This document shows, piece after piece, positions 36,756 to 44,991 of a stretch of DNA of 64,000 nucleotides. This DNA comes from Actinomycetota bacterium (lineage in GTDB: Bacteria; Actinomycetota; Acidimicrobiia; Acidimicrobiales; Ilumatobacteraceae), in NCBI GenBank assembly GCA_016871355.1, contig VFZC01000009.1:31471-95470 (forward strand). Reading direction: 5' to 3'. The position numbers were made by a program, and so were the translations under genes. The first letter of the stretch is position 1. Each line of letters opens with the position of its first letter. The notes beneath the pieces were generated by a model that ran no database searches, was not told the DNA's origin, and saw nothing but the letters and a program-made list of their open reading frames with translations.

Positions 36756-37639
36756 GATGTGGTGTGCAGGGAGTGCACTCGCGTGATGGCTCGCCGCCCG
36801 TTGCCGAGCCGCTCGACGTGAACGACGGTGTGAATGGCGGCGGTGATCATCTCGTCGACCGTGGTCCGATCGAGCCCGGGTGTGGACCGTCGCAACAGAA
36901 GACCGAGGCGGGCGATGGCATTGGTGGCCGAGTTGGCGTGAATGGTGGCGAGTGATCCGCGGTGGCCGGTGTTGAGTGCGTTGACGAGGGTGACGGCCTC
37001 GATGCCGCGGATCTCGCCCACCACGATGCGATCGGGTCGAAGGCGAAGCGACGTGCGTAGCAATGCGTCGAGGTCGATGGCACCGCGACCTTCGGCGGTG
37101 GCCGGTCGGCACTCGAGTCGAACGACGTGCGGATGGGTCACGGCGAGTTCGGTGGTGTCTTCGAGAACCACGATCCGATCGTCGAGTGATGCGTCGTCGA
37201 CGAGTGCGGCGAGAAGTGACGTCTTACCCGCCCCGGTCGCGCCCGACACGAGCACGTTGTGTCGAGCCGCCACGAGATCACGCACCGCGGTCCGAACGAA
37301 CGAGTCGTCGGTGAAGTCGTCAATACCGAACATGTTCTTGCCGAGCGATCGGAACGCGGCGCAGGCGCCGTCGACGGCAATGGGCGGAATGACACCGCAC
37401 ACGCGGGTGCCGTCGGGTAGGCGTGTGTCGACCACCGGATGTAGTCGGTCGAGGCGACGACCCGATGACGCGAGGATGCGTTCGAACATGGCTTCCACGT
37501 CACCGGGTTGCAGATGACCGCAGAAGTCGACGCGACCTCGTCGTTCGGCCCAGACGTCGGTTCCGTTGTTCACGAGTACGTCGGTGACTTGATGGTCGTC
37601 GAGCAGGTCGCGGATGAGAGGCGGGAGTGGCGAGATCAC
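36752..37639 (-). CDS. tadA: Tad pilus ATPase TadA/CpaF
   Basis: A 295-residue secretion ATPase that powers pilus assembly. VTDVLVNNGTDVWAERRGRV begins the N-terminal domain. Walker A is VSGATGAGKTSLLAAL, the Asp box is VVLEDTTELAV, Walker B lies in DRIVVGEIRGIEAVTLV, and the His box is GSLATIHANSATNAIARL. It is shorter than typical CpaF, with a reduced N-terminus. The GTG at 37639 overlaps the tadZ stop. Confidence 0.95.
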   Translation of the reverse strand: MISPLPPLIRDLLDDHQVTDVLVNNGTDVWAERRGRVDFCGHLQPGDVEAMFERILASSGRRLDRLHPVVDTRLPDGTRVCGVIPPIAVDGACAAFRSLGKNMFGIDDFTDDSFVRTAVRDLVAARHNVLVSGATGAGKTSLLAALVDDASLDDRIVVLEDTTELAVTHPHVVRLECRPATAEGRGAIDLDALLRTSLRLRPDRIVVGEIRGIEAVTLVNALNTGHRGSLATIHANSATNAIARLGLLLRRSTPGLDRTTVDEMITAAIHTVVHVERLGNGRRAITRVHSLHTTS

Positions 37640-38325
37640 GGTGACGGGTGGCGAGGTCCGACGACGAGTGGTTCGAGGCCGAGACGCAGAACGTCGGGAA
37701 GGCGGGAGTGGAGAAGCCCCGAATCGACCCGGCGAGCGACGTCGTGATCGATGGGTACGGACGCGAGAACTGATACGCCGAGGACGTTCTCGACATCACG
37801 ATCGTTGAGCACTCGATGCGGGGGACGCACGACCACAAGACCATCGACCAGTTTGATTCGGGGGTCGACCACCGCTCGTCGTAGCGCGAGATAACAGGGC
37901 TGCACGATCATGATGTGGAGATCGCAGTGTTCGTACAGAGAATCGGGAAGAGTCACGAGGCCGGCATCGACAACGGTGTGATGAGTGCCGGTGTCGTGCT
38001 GCAGGGCTGAAGCGAAGACCGACCAGGTGGTGGACTCGGTCGGGGGTAACGACCCGGAACCGAACGGCACGATCGCCAGCTGGTCGGTGACCGGTGTCGT
38101 GAGATCGGCCAGCCGCCGACCGGCGGCGTCGATCATCCAGTTGGTGATGCCGTGTGGAGGAGTGCCGACACCGAGGATGGCCGGCTGGTCGCCACCGAGG
38201 TCGACCAGGCGAGTGGAGAGGCGACGATCGCGATCGATGACGGCAGTGCTGAGAAGCGCGGCCAGGGCGGTGGACACCACCGAGGTACCGCAGCCCCCTT
38301 TGGGCGAAGAAACGACGACGAACAA
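37636..38325 (-). CDS. tadZ: TadZ/CpaE-like ParA-type ATPase
   Basis: A 229-residue MinD/ParA-like protein with a deviant Walker A, SSPKGGCGTSVVSTALA, and VDLGGDQPAILG. TadZ proteins place the Tad machine at the cell pole. The start is a TTG at 38325. AGAGG sits about 6 bases upstream and no ATG or GTG fits before the P-loop. It heads the operon tadZ-tadA-tadB-tadC-flp-tadE; every junction but tadC-flp overlaps by 4 bases. Prepilin peptidase and outer-layer genes are not in the window. Confidence 0.88.
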   Translation of the reverse strand: MFVVVSSPKGGCGTSVVSTALAALLSTAVIDRDRRLSTRLVDLGGDQPAILGVGTPPHGITNWMIDAAGRRLADLTTPVTDQLAIVPFGSGSLPPTESTTWSVFASALQHDTGTHHTVVDAGLVTLPDSLYEHCDLHIMIVQPCYLALRRAVVDPRIKLVDGLVVVRPPHRVLNDRDVENVLGVSVLASVPIDHDVARRVDSGLLHSRLPDVLRLGLEPLVVGPRHPSP

Positions 38326-38413
38326 GACGACCTCTCACGAGCAGGACGGAGGGGAAGTCGGTGACCGTGAAGTCGCCGGAGTGTGTGGAGAACCTCCGGT
38401 GACGCGGAGACGA

Positions 38414-38488
38414 TCAGACGAGTTTGAGTTTCTTGGCGGCGTAGGCGACCAGGCCCACGAGTGCCGCGAACATCACGAGTCGCTTCAT
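38414..38488 (-). CDS. Possible 24-residue membrane peptide
   Basis: A very short frame encoding MKRLVMFAALVGLVAYAAKK and four more residues: a single hydrophobic helix with basic ends. It lies between the Tad operon start and the tRNA-Sec gene. Size and charge pattern are those of known small membrane peptides of actinobacteria, but nothing else supports it. Confidence 0.35.
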   Translation of the reverse strand: MKRLVMFAALVGLVAYAAKKLKLV

Positions 38489-38516
38489 GGCGGGCAGGTT
38501 AGTGACGATCGGGCAG

Positions 38517-38522
38517 TACCCT
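38517..38522 (+). promoter_or_regulatory. Candidate -10 element of tRNA-Sec
   Basis: TACCCT on the plus strand with 7 bases to the first base of the mature tRNA. Transcription would start at or next to G1, as reported for E. coli selC, where the tRNA keeps its initiating 5' end. Confidence 0.5.
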
Positions 38523-38529
38523 CACCGTC

Positions 38530-38622
38530 GGAGGTGTCCGAGTACCTGGTGGACTCCGCCGCCTTCAAAGCGGTTGGAACGGGCGAACCCCGTTCGGCGG
38601 GTTCGATTCCCGTCCACCTCCG
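38530..38622 (+). tRNA. selC: tRNA-Sec (anticodon TCA)
   Basis: A 93-base selenocysteine tRNA. The anticodon stem-loop is CCGC-CTTCAAA-GCGG with anticodon TCA. The long variable arm (AACGGG-CGAAC-CCCGTT) and the 13-pair acceptor plus T-arm stack (GGAGGTG/CACCTCC, T-stem closing with a G-T pair) are the known tRNA-Sec features. The T-loop is TTCGATT. The genome continues GCGA after the stem, so CCA is not encoded. Its presence implies SelA, SelB and SelD elsewhere in the genome; none is in the window. Confidence 0.93.
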
Positions 38623-38644
38623 CGAATGCGGAGGTTGCGCGGAA
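38609..38644 (+). repeat. 36-bp direct repeat, copy 1 (covers the tRNA-Sec 3' end)
   Basis: Starts in the T-stem 3' strand and extends 22 bases past the tRNA. It contains an 8-bp perfect hairpin, ACCTCCGC-GAAT-GCGGAGGT (38616-38635), whose left arm is the tRNA acceptor strand. An identical copy lies 59 bases downstream. Confidence 0.9.
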
Positions 38645-38667
38645 TCGGGAGGAGCGAAGCGACGGGT

Positions 38668-38703
38668 CCCGTCCACCTCCGCGAATGCGGAGGTTGCGCG
38701 GAA
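38668..38703 (+). repeat. 36-bp direct repeat, copy 2
   Basis: Identical to 38609-38644, with the same hairpin at 38675-38694. It lies just after the end of the convergent serine hydrolase gene and may serve as a bidirectional stop, though no T-run follows on the plus strand beyond GTTTC. Confidence 0.85.
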
Positions 38704-38708
38704 GTTTC

Positions 38709-39851
38709 TTACTTCTGGACGGCTTCGAACGCGGCCGTCACGAGCGACGTTCCGCGGAAGTCACCGACGAGACCATCGAGCATGTTGTTCATGACGTACA
38801 CGACCGTGAGGTTCACGTCGAGATCGTTCACGACCGCCGAACCACCCCAACCACCCCAGAAGCACGCGCGGCGATCGGTCGGAAGATGCGGCACGGTTTC
38901 GTTCGGTAATCCGTAACCGATACCGAACTTCACCGGGGCCATCAACACGTCGTCGTGACCGTCGGCTTGTACGCGGAAGATGTTGTCGATCGTCTTCTGC
39001 GACAACAATCGCTTGCCCTTCACCACACCTCCGTTGCTGATCGCACTTTGCGACCAGGCGAGCGAACGTGCGTTGCCGTGACCGTTGGCAGCACCGATGT
39101 CGGCCTGACGCCATTCACTCGTCCACGATGCCTCGGCCCCCGGCGCCGGACCGGTGAACGTCTTCACCACCACCGAATTCGGATCGAGAGCAGTCATGTC
39201 GATGGGCAGCGGCGGCGGAGGAATCACGTTCGACACTCGGCCGAACTCGCTCGGAGCCAGTCCGATGTGGAAGTCGAGATTGAGTGGTCCGGCCACTTCG
39301 TCGCGGAAGAACTCGCCCAGCTTCTTGCCGGTGATGCGACGGATCACTTCACCCACCAAGTGACCCTGGTTCAGCGCGTGATAACCCGAACGCGTGCCGG
39401 GCTCCCACCACGGAGCCTGCGCGGCCAACTTCGCCGTCGACTTCTCCCAGTCGTACAGATCGTCGACCGTGATGGGCTGATCCCATCCCGACACACCCGA
39501 GGTGTGCGACAACAGTTGTCGAACCAGAACCTTCTCTTTGCCATTGGCGGCGAACTCGGGCCAGTACGTGGCCACCGGTGCGTCGAGATCGAGTTGCCCG
39601 CGATCGGCGAGCATGAGCGCACACAGCGCCATTTGGGTCTTGGTGCTCGACCACACGTTGGTGATCGTGTCCTTGTCCCACGGCGCCGAGTGGTCTGTGT
39701 CGACCCAGCCGCCCCACATGTCGACCACCATCTCGCCGTTGTGCACCACCGCGACCGACGCGCCGACATCGGCACCCGAATCGATGTTGGCGGACAAGAT
39801 GTCGCGCAACGCCGAAAAGCGTTGTTCGCAGGACCCGTGAATCTCAGCCAT
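38709..39851 (-). CDS. Serine hydrolase, beta-lactamase/EstB family
   Basis: A 380-residue serine beta-lactamase-fold hydrolase of the class C/EstB esterase type. The nucleophile motif S-x-x-K is [11 protein letters not shown], and the Tyr motif lies in [13 protein letters not shown] Trp/Gly-rich C-terminal region ([14 protein letters not shown]) occupies the KTG place. No signal peptide is seen, so it is probably cytosolic and an esterase rather than a beta-lactamase. AAGGGGG precedes the ATG at 39851. Confidence 0.9.
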   Translation of the reverse strand: MAEIHGSCEQRFSALRDILSANIDSGADVGASVAVVHNGEMVVDMWGGWVDTDHSAPWDKDTITNVWSSTKTQMALCALMLADRGQLDLDAPVATYWPEFAANGKEKVLVRQLLSHTSGVSGWDQPITVDDLYDWEKSTAKLAAQAPWWEPGTRSGYHALNQGHLVGEVIRRITGKKLGEFFRDEVAGPLNLDFHIGLAPSEFGRVSNVIPPPPLPIDMTALDPNSVVVKTFTGPAPGAEASWTSEWRQADIGAANGHGNARSLAWSQSAISNGGVVKGKRLLSQKTIDNIFRVQADGHDDVLMAPVKFGIGYGLPNETVPHLPTDRRACFWGGWGGSAVVNDLDVNLTVVYVMNNMLDGLVGDFRGTSLVTAAFEAVQK

Positions 39852-39890
39852 GTTCCCCCTTGCTGTGGGGCGAACGCTAGTGGATGGCGA

Positions 39891-40832
39891 TCAGACGGCG
39901 AGCAGGTCGCGAGCGCCGGTGTCGCTCGACGGGTGGCGCAACTTGCTCATGGCGCGAGCTTCGATCTGGCGGATGCGCTCACGCGTGAGGTTGAAGTGCT
40001 CACCGACCTCTTCGAGGGTGCGCGGCTCGCCGCGATCGAGGCCGAAGCGCAACTTCAGGATCTCGCGCTCGCGCTCGTCGAGCGGGGCGAGGAGACGCTG
40101 AATCTCTTCGGGCAGCAGCGCGGTGGCCGCCATCTCGAACGGACTCTCGGCCGAGCGATCTTCGACCACGTCACCGAGTTCGGCATCGCCGTCCTCACGA
40201 AGCGGTTCGCTGAGCGACAGCGGCTCGGCGGCGAAGCGCAGGGCCTCGGTGACCTTGTCTTCGGGCATCTCGACTTCTTCGGCCAGTTCGCGCAGAGTGG
40301 GCTGGCGACCGAACTTGAGCTCGAGGCGCGAGCGAGCCTTCTGCAGGCGCGCGAGGGTGTCGCCGGCATGGACTGGCAAACGAATGGTGCGACCGGTGTT
40401 GGCGATACCGCGAGTGATGGCCTGGCGGATCCACCATGTGGCGTAGGTGGAGAACTTGAAGCCCTTGCGCCAGTCGAACTTCTCGACGGCGTGCATGAGG
40501 CCGAGGTTGCCCTCTTGAATGAGGTCGAGCAGCGGCAGACCCGACGCCTGATACTTCTTGGCGATCGACACCACGAGGCGCAGGTTCGACTGAACGAATT
40601 GACGCTCGGCGGTCTCGCCGTCGCGCACGAGGTTGCGTAGTTCGCGCTTCTTGGCCGGGGTGAGGCTCTTCGGATCGGCTGACGCCATGGCGGCCTGAGC
40701 GGTCTTGCCCGCTTCGATCTGCTTGGCGAGACGTACTTCGTCGTCCTTCGTCAGAAGTGTGTACTGACCGATGTCGGACAGGTACAGACGAACGAGATCT
40801 TCTTCGTCACGCTCAACGCGATCCTTGGCCAT
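39891..40832 (-). CDS. Sigma-70 family factor, primary/HrdB type
   Basis: A 313-residue sigma factor with regions 1.2 (DLVRLYLSDIGQYTLLT), 2 (LLDLIQEGNLGLMHAVEKFD, then FKFSTYATWWIRQAI), 3 (LARLQKARSRLELKFGRQPT) and 4.2 (TLEEVGEHFNLTRERIRQIEARAMSKLRHP). It lacks the long acidic region 1.1 of a full SigA, so it could be the housekeeping factor of a reduced type or a group 2 relative. GAGGG lies upstream of the ATG at 40832. Confidence 0.94.
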   Translation of the reverse strand: MAKDRVERDEEDLVRLYLSDIGQYTLLTKDDEVRLAKQIEAGKTAQAAMASADPKSLTPAKKRELRNLVRDGETAERQFVQSNLRLVVSIAKKYQASGLPLLDLIQEGNLGLMHAVEKFDWRKGFKFSTYATWWIRQAITRGIANTGRTIRLPVHAGDTLARLQKARSRLELKFGRQPTLRELAEEVEMPEDKVTEALRFAAEPLSLSEPLREDGDAELGDVVEDRSAESPFEMAATALLPEEIQRLLAPLDEREREILKLRFGLDRGEPRTLEEVGEHFNLTRERIRQIEARAMSKLRHPSSDTGARDLLAV

Positions 40833-41030
40833 CGGTCACCCTCGATTCATCACAGGATGTTGCTCACTCGACCGTTCTCGGAAGAGAACGCATCACCATT
40901 CAGTGGTTTGCCACTCCGCCTGGCGGTGATGGGCGGAACGCTACCGACCGACCGTGCAACAACAACCTCCCGCCACCCGTAGATGCGGGGAGATTGGTAT
41001 CGTTCGAGCACCGAGTCGAGGAGATGAGCG

Positions 41031-41840
41031 ATGTCGAATCCCCTGCTAAATGAAAATCGTCTGCAGAAGGCCGCCGAGGCCGATTCTGGCTGGGCCGCAC
41101 CAGCGCCCGAATCCCGTCGTCCGATCGACGACGGCCCCGTGAGCCCGTGGAATCCCACCACCACCGCGATGACCCTCGGTGGAACGGTGTCGGCCACGGC
41201 AGTTCTTTTCGTGCTGTTGCTCGCTGGTGCCGGGTTCGGGTGGGCCGCGGTGGAAGCGCCGCGAGGTGAAGTCACCGAGTTCCCCGCACTTGCGATCGGT
41301 GGCGTTCTCGTCGGTTTGGTGTGCGCGATCGTTCTCGCGTTCAAGCCCAACTGGGCTCGTGTTCTCGGACCCGTGTACGCCGTGGCCCAGGGCTTCTTCG
41401 TCGGGGCGATCTCACGGGCCTACGAGACGTACTACGACGGAATCGTCGTGCAAGCGGCTGGTGCCACCGTTGCGGTGTTCGCCGTGATGCTGGCGCTCTA
41501 CGGACTGCGCATCATCAAGGTCACCGACCGCTTCCGTCGCATCGTGATCGGCGCCACGCTCGGCCTCATGGTGTTCTACGGAGTGTCGTTGCTGTTGTCG
41601 CTGTTCGGCGCACAGCCGTCGTTCATCTCGTCGGCCAGCGCGTTCGGTATCGGTTTCAGTGTGGTGGTCGCAGTCCTGGCCGCGATGAACCTGGCTCTCG
41701 ACTTCGACTTCATCGAACGCGGTGTGGCCGAGAAGTATCCGCGTTCGGTCGAGTGGTTCGCAGCCTTCGGTCTCTTGGTCACCGTCGTGTGGCTGTACCT
41801 CGAGATCCTGCGACTCCTCGCCAAACTTCGCGACCGGTGA
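41031..41840 (+). CDS. Bax inhibitor-1/YccA family membrane protein
   Basis: A 269-residue protein with seven membrane helices, typical of BI-1/YccA. PVYAVAQGFFVGAISRAYE and the following helices match the family, and the C-terminus has AAFGLLVTVVWLYLEILRLLAKL. Bacterial relatives affect calcium leak or FtsH proteolysis; the role here is open. GAGGAG precedes the ATG at 41031. Its TGA overlaps the GTG of the next gene. Confidence 0.93.
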   Translation: MSNPLLNENRLQKAAEADSGWAAPAPESRRPIDDGPVSPWNPTTTAMTLGGTVSATAVLFVLLLAGAGFGWAAVEAPRGEVTEFPALAIGGVLVGLVCAIVLAFKPNWARVLGPVYAVAQGFFVGAISRAYETYYDGIVVQAAGATVAVFAVMLALYGLRIIKVTDRFRRIVIGATLGLMVFYGVSLLLSLFGAQPSFISSASAFGIGFSVVVAVLAAMNLALDFDFIERGVAEKYPRSVEWFAAFGLLVTVVWLYLEILRLLAKLRDR

Positions 41841-42508
41841 CCGTCGACGCCCGCCAACGGCGGGTGATCATCGTTCTCGCCACGGCACTCGTGTGCCTGT
41901 GGGGTGCTCGCTTCGGACAGAACCTGTCCGACGACTCGTGGAGTCATCTCACCCAGATGTGCTTCTGGGCCGGCACACAGATCGTCTTCTATCTCGTCGT
42001 GCCGTTCGTCGTCGTTCGATTGTCCGGTGGACATCGCCACGATCTCGGTTGGCGAATCACCGGTACGGTCGAACACGCCCGCACGTATCTGGTTCTGTTC
42101 GTGATCGGTGCGCCGTTCGTCATCGCGGCGAGTTGGTTCGCCGAATTCCAGAGTCGGTATCCACTCTTCGATGTGGCTCCTGGTCAGACCGGGGTGTGGG
42201 GCGACCTGTCGGTGTGGTGGGTGTTCTACGTCGTGCAGTTCGTGGCCATCGAGACGTTCTTCCGCGGATTCTTGGTTCTCGGACTCGCCGACTTTCTCGG
42301 ATCCACTGCGGTGTTGGTGGCCACCGTGCCGTATCTCATGATCCACTTCGTGAAACCACCGTTGGAAGCAGCGGCATCGATCGTGGGCGGAATCGTCATG
42401 GGCACACTCGCTCTGCGTTCGCGCAGCATCTGGTGGGGCGTCGCCCTTCACGTGGCCATTGCTGCTCTGATGGACGTCATGGCGCTCGGACACAAGGGAT
42501 TCTTGTAG
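41837..42508 (+). CDS. CPBP-family intramembrane protease-like protein
   Basis: A 223-residue membrane protein. FVAIETFFRGFLVLGLADFLG and LMIHFVKPPLEAA match the two CAAX-protease/bacteriocin-processing motifs. The first normally reads E-E-x-x-x-R and is E-T-F-F-R here. The GTG at 41837 overlaps the BI-1 stop (GTGA), and its stop overlaps the next GTG by one base, so three genes form a coupled unit. Confidence 0.82.
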   Translation: MTVDARQRRVIIVLATALVCLWGARFGQNLSDDSWSHLTQMCFWAGTQIVFYLVVPFVVVRLSGGHRHDLGWRITGTVEHARTYLVLFVIGAPFVIAASWFAEFQSRYPLFDVAPGQTGVWGDLSVWWVFYVVQFVAIETFFRGFLVLGLADFLGSTAVLVATVPYLMIHFVKPPLEAAASIVGGIVMGTLALRSRSIWWGVALHVAIAALMDVMALGHKGFL

Positions 42509-43272
42509 TGACAGCCGTTGATCCCGTCGATCGCAACGGAGTGGCGGGCGCGGCGCTGGGAGGTGCACTCCTGGGCGCGTTGGCTGGACGCGTTCTGCGC
42601 TCCACGATTCTTGGCGCGGTTGTGGGTCTCCTGCATGGTCTCGTCGCCGGCCGTCGACGCGTGTACGACTGGTCGACGCGCCGCGGTCGAGCCGCGTTCG
42701 TGCTCGATCACACCTGGGCTCTTCCCACCACCGCGGCCGGTCTGGTCGTGCTGGGCCTCGGCGAGCTGCGTGAGCGAATCACCGGTGTGTCACCCGGTTA
42801 CGAACCGTCGCTGTCCGAACGTCAGAACCGCATGGTGCATCGTGAAGGACTCGTGCTCCGTCGTGGCTTCGCGGTCACCATCGGCACGGTCGTCAATGGT
42901 GCGGCCGGACGAGATGGTGTACTCAACGAACGACGCCGCAAACTCGTGACCGATCACGAAGACGTTCATGTGTGGCAACAACGCGTGTTCGGACCGTTGT
43001 ATCCGATCGCCTACATCTCGTGGTTCGTCGGGGGAGTGATCGTGTCACTCGTGCGCCGCGTCGCGTCCCATAGCGAACGGTCACTCTCCACCGAGATCGA
43101 TCGCTTCGCGTACTACCGCAATCCGTTCGAGTGGCATGCGTACACGTGCGACGCCAATTGGCCGCCACATGGTGTCGATCCCGCGTCGGTGTGGTCTGAT
43201 CGGTTCCCGACGGCGCAGTGGATCCCGCGAGTGTTCAGAGAGACCGCAGGAAACCCAACAGCGCCGCGTTGA
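42508..43272 (+). CDS. Hypothetical membrane protein with HExxH motif
   Basis: A 254-residue protein. Small-residue membrane segments are at about 10-48 (GVAGAALGGALLGALAGRV) and 69-84. A later segment reads VTDHEDVHVWQQRVFGPLYPI, where HEDVH fits the zinc-protease pattern H-E-x-x-H, with another membrane helix right after (YISWFVGGVIVSLV). E-R-S-L-S-T-E-I-D downstream could supply a third ligand. I know no named family. It is coupled to the CPBP gene, and its end overlaps a convergent hydrolase by 38 bases. Confidence 0.75.
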   Translation: MTAVDPVDRNGVAGAALGGALLGALAGRVLRSTILGAVVGLLHGLVAGRRRVYDWSTRRGRAAFVLDHTWALPTTAAGLVVLGLGELRERITGVSPGYEPSLSERQNRMVHREGLVLRRGFAVTIGTVVNGAAGRDGVLNERRRKLVTDHEDVHVWQQRVFGPLYPIAYISWFVGGVIVSLVRRVASHSERSLSTEIDRFAYYRNPFEWHAYTCDANWPPHGVDPASVWSDRFPTAQWIPRVFRETAGNPTAPR

Positions 43273-44197
43273 ACTCGTCCGGCTTCTCTTGCTGGGTCCA
43301 GTGCCCGGCTTCGGGAATGATCACACTTCCCTTGTAGTTGGGAGTGATCGAGTTGGTCGTGTCGATGGTGTCGAGACGCGATGCGATCACCCCGTCTTTC
43401 GATCCGCCGATGAAGAACGTCGGCATCGCCATCACGTCGAAGGGGATGTCTTTCATGATGTCGTAGTTGGCGTCGAGGTTGCGGTACCACGACACCGGTC
43501 CGAAGAAGCCGCTGTTGGTGTATTGCTTCACGTACGTGTTGAGGTCGTCGGCGGTGAGCCAGGACGGAAGTCGTTCGGGAACGTCCGTGAACATGTCGAG
43601 GAACCCTGTTCCTTCCATGGGCGGGATGTCAGTGGGAATTCCCTTGTACATCTCGCCTGAGGCGCCCCACATGATCGAGTGCATCGTGCGGCGCACGTCG
43701 GCCTCGAGTTCGCGCTCGGCTGGTCCGACCGGTTGGAAGTAGAGCATGTAGAAGAAGCGGTCGCCGAACATCGCTTTGAACAGATCGGTCGGACGACCGG
43801 GCCATGGCGTGAGCGGAACACTGACGGCCACGATCGCGTTGCAGCGTTGGGGGTGGAGTCGTCCGGCGTCCCACACCACGAGCGCGCCCCAGTCGTGACC
43901 TACGAGCGTGGCGGTCTCGTGTCCGTAATGATCGAGCAGAGCCATGATGTCGCCAGTCAGTTGGCGGATTCCGTAGTCCTCCACCCGCTTCGGTGAGGAC
44001 GAGAACCCGTAGCCACGTTGGTCGGGTGCGATCACGTGGTACCCCGCGTCGGCAAGAAATGACACCTGGTGACGCCACGAGTGCGCCGACTCGGGAAAAC
44101 CGTGGCACAGAACCACACATGGATCCGATGGATTGCCGGCCTCGGTGACTTGAAGATCGACTCCGTTGACCGACACGGTGACTTGGCGAATACTCAC
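43235..44197 (-). CDS. Epoxide hydrolase-like alpha/beta hydrolase
   Basis: A 320-residue alpha/beta hydrolase. The motif VVLCHGFPESAHSWRHQVSFLADAGYH is the H-G-x-P oxyanion signature, and the nucleophile elbow is ATLVGHDWGALVVWDA with Asp, as in epoxide hydrolases. The His is in PEAGHWTQQEKPDEF. A cap domain lies in the middle with a Tyr-rich region. The likely substrate is an epoxide, but this is inferred. It overlaps the HExxH gene end by 38 bases. Confidence 0.92.
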   Translation of the reverse strand: MSIRQVTVSVNGVDLQVTEAGNPSDPCVVLCHGFPESAHSWRHQVSFLADAGYHVIAPDQRGYGFSSSPKRVEDYGIRQLTGDIMALLDHYGHETATLVGHDWGALVVWDAGRLHPQRCNAIVAVSVPLTPWPGRPTDLFKAMFGDRFFYMLYFQPVGPAERELEADVRRTMHSIMWGASGEMYKGIPTDIPPMEGTGFLDMFTDVPERLPSWLTADDLNTYVKQYTNSGFFGPVSWYRNLDANYDIMKDIPFDVMAMPTFFIGGSKDGVIASRLDTIDTTNSITPNYKGSVIIPEAGHWTQQEKPDEFNAALLGFLRSL

Positions 44198-44213
44198 CCC
44201 ACCAGTCTGCTCG

Positions 44214-44435
44214 TCAGGACGGGAGCCGACGAATCAGAGGGTTGGCGTCGAGGGTTTCGTCGGGGATCGGCTGCCCGGTGACCTCGCACGTCCAGTAGGT
44301 GCCCGATTCGAGCCGGGTCATTGCTGCCTCCACGTCGGCGAGATCACGTTCGATGTCGTCGATCGACGGTTCGTCGGGGCGGGTGTTGTCGGCCACGAAC
44401 CCAATGTAGTGGTGGGAGGTAGCGTCGTCCCTCAT
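44214..44435 (-). CDS. DksA/TraR-like protein with degenerate zinc finger
   Basis: A 73-residue protein. MTRLESGTYWTCEVTGQPIPDETLDANPLIRRL follows the C-terminal zinc-finger part of DksA/TraR proteins, but only one Cys is left of the usual four. Upstream is an acidic helix (DDIERDLADVEAA). The ATG at 44435 interlocks with the divergent cyclophilin ATG in a CATG. GGGAGGGAAGG lies 7 to 17 bases upstream. It may still bind RNA polymerase or be a decayed relative. Confidence 0.7.
   Translation of the reverse strand: MRDDATSHHYIGFVADNTRPDEPSIDDIERDLADVEAAMTRLESGTYWTCEVTGQPIPDETLDANPLIRRLPS
44420..44425 (+). promoter_or_regulatory. Candidate -10 element of the cyclophilin gene
   Basis: TAGCGT on the plus strand, 8 bases before the ATG at 44434. 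It lies inside the divergent DksA-like coding region. Confidence 0.35.
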
Positions 44436-44991
44436 GTCAGAGACCTTCCCTCCCTTCGATGGATCAGCCCCCAAGCAGCAGAAGTTCCGGGCCTACCCGC
44501 CCATGGGAATCGATGCGACGAAGCGATACACCGCCACCATGAGCACATCGATGGGCGAGTTGGTCATCGCTCTCGACGCGGTGAAGGCTCCGAAGACCGT
44601 CAACAGCTTCGTGTTCCTCGCGTTGAACCACTACTACGACGGCATCATCTTCCACCGAATCATCAAGGGTTTCGTGTGTCAGGGCGGCGACCCCACCGGC
44701 ACCGGTCGCGGCGGTCCCGGCTATCAGTACGAAGACGAGTTGCCCAAGGCCGGTCAGTACGAGATCGGTTCATTGGCGATGGCCAACGCCGGCCCCAACA
44801 CCAACGGTTCGCAGTTCTTCCTCATCAGTGGTTCCGACGGTGTGCGTCTGCCACCGCTGTATTCGCTGTTCGGCAAGGTCGTGAAGGGACTCGACGTCGT
44901 GGAAGCGATGCAGAACGTCCCCACTGGCCCGGGCGATCGTCCGCGTACCGATGTCGTCATCAACTCAGTCACGATCAGCGTCGCCGACTGA
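44434..44991 (+). CDS. Peptidyl-prolyl cis-trans isomerase (cyclophilin)
   Basis: A 185-residue cyclophilin. It has FHRIIKGFVCQGGDPTGTGRG, GSLAMANAGPNTNGSQFF and PPLYSLFGKVVKGLDVVEAM. No signal peptide, so it acts in the cytoplasm as a folding catalyst. The ATG at 44434 overlaps the divergent DksA-like start. Its last 41 bases overlap the YcaQ-like gene. Confidence 0.96.
   Translation: MSETFPPFDGSAPKQQKFRAYPPMGIDATKRYTATMSTSMGELVIALDAVKAPKTVNSFVFLALNHYYDGIIFHRIIKGFVCQGGDPTGTGRGGPGYQYEDELPKAGQYEIGSLAMANAGPNTNGSQFFLISGSDGVRLPPLYSLFGKVVKGLDVVEAMQNVPTGPGDRPRTDVVINSVTISVAD

Noticed and set aside
38955..40640. 561-codon plus-strand frame across the serine hydrolase and sigma factor genes
   Set aside because: It spans two well-identified genes on the other strand and the gap between them, and has no family features.
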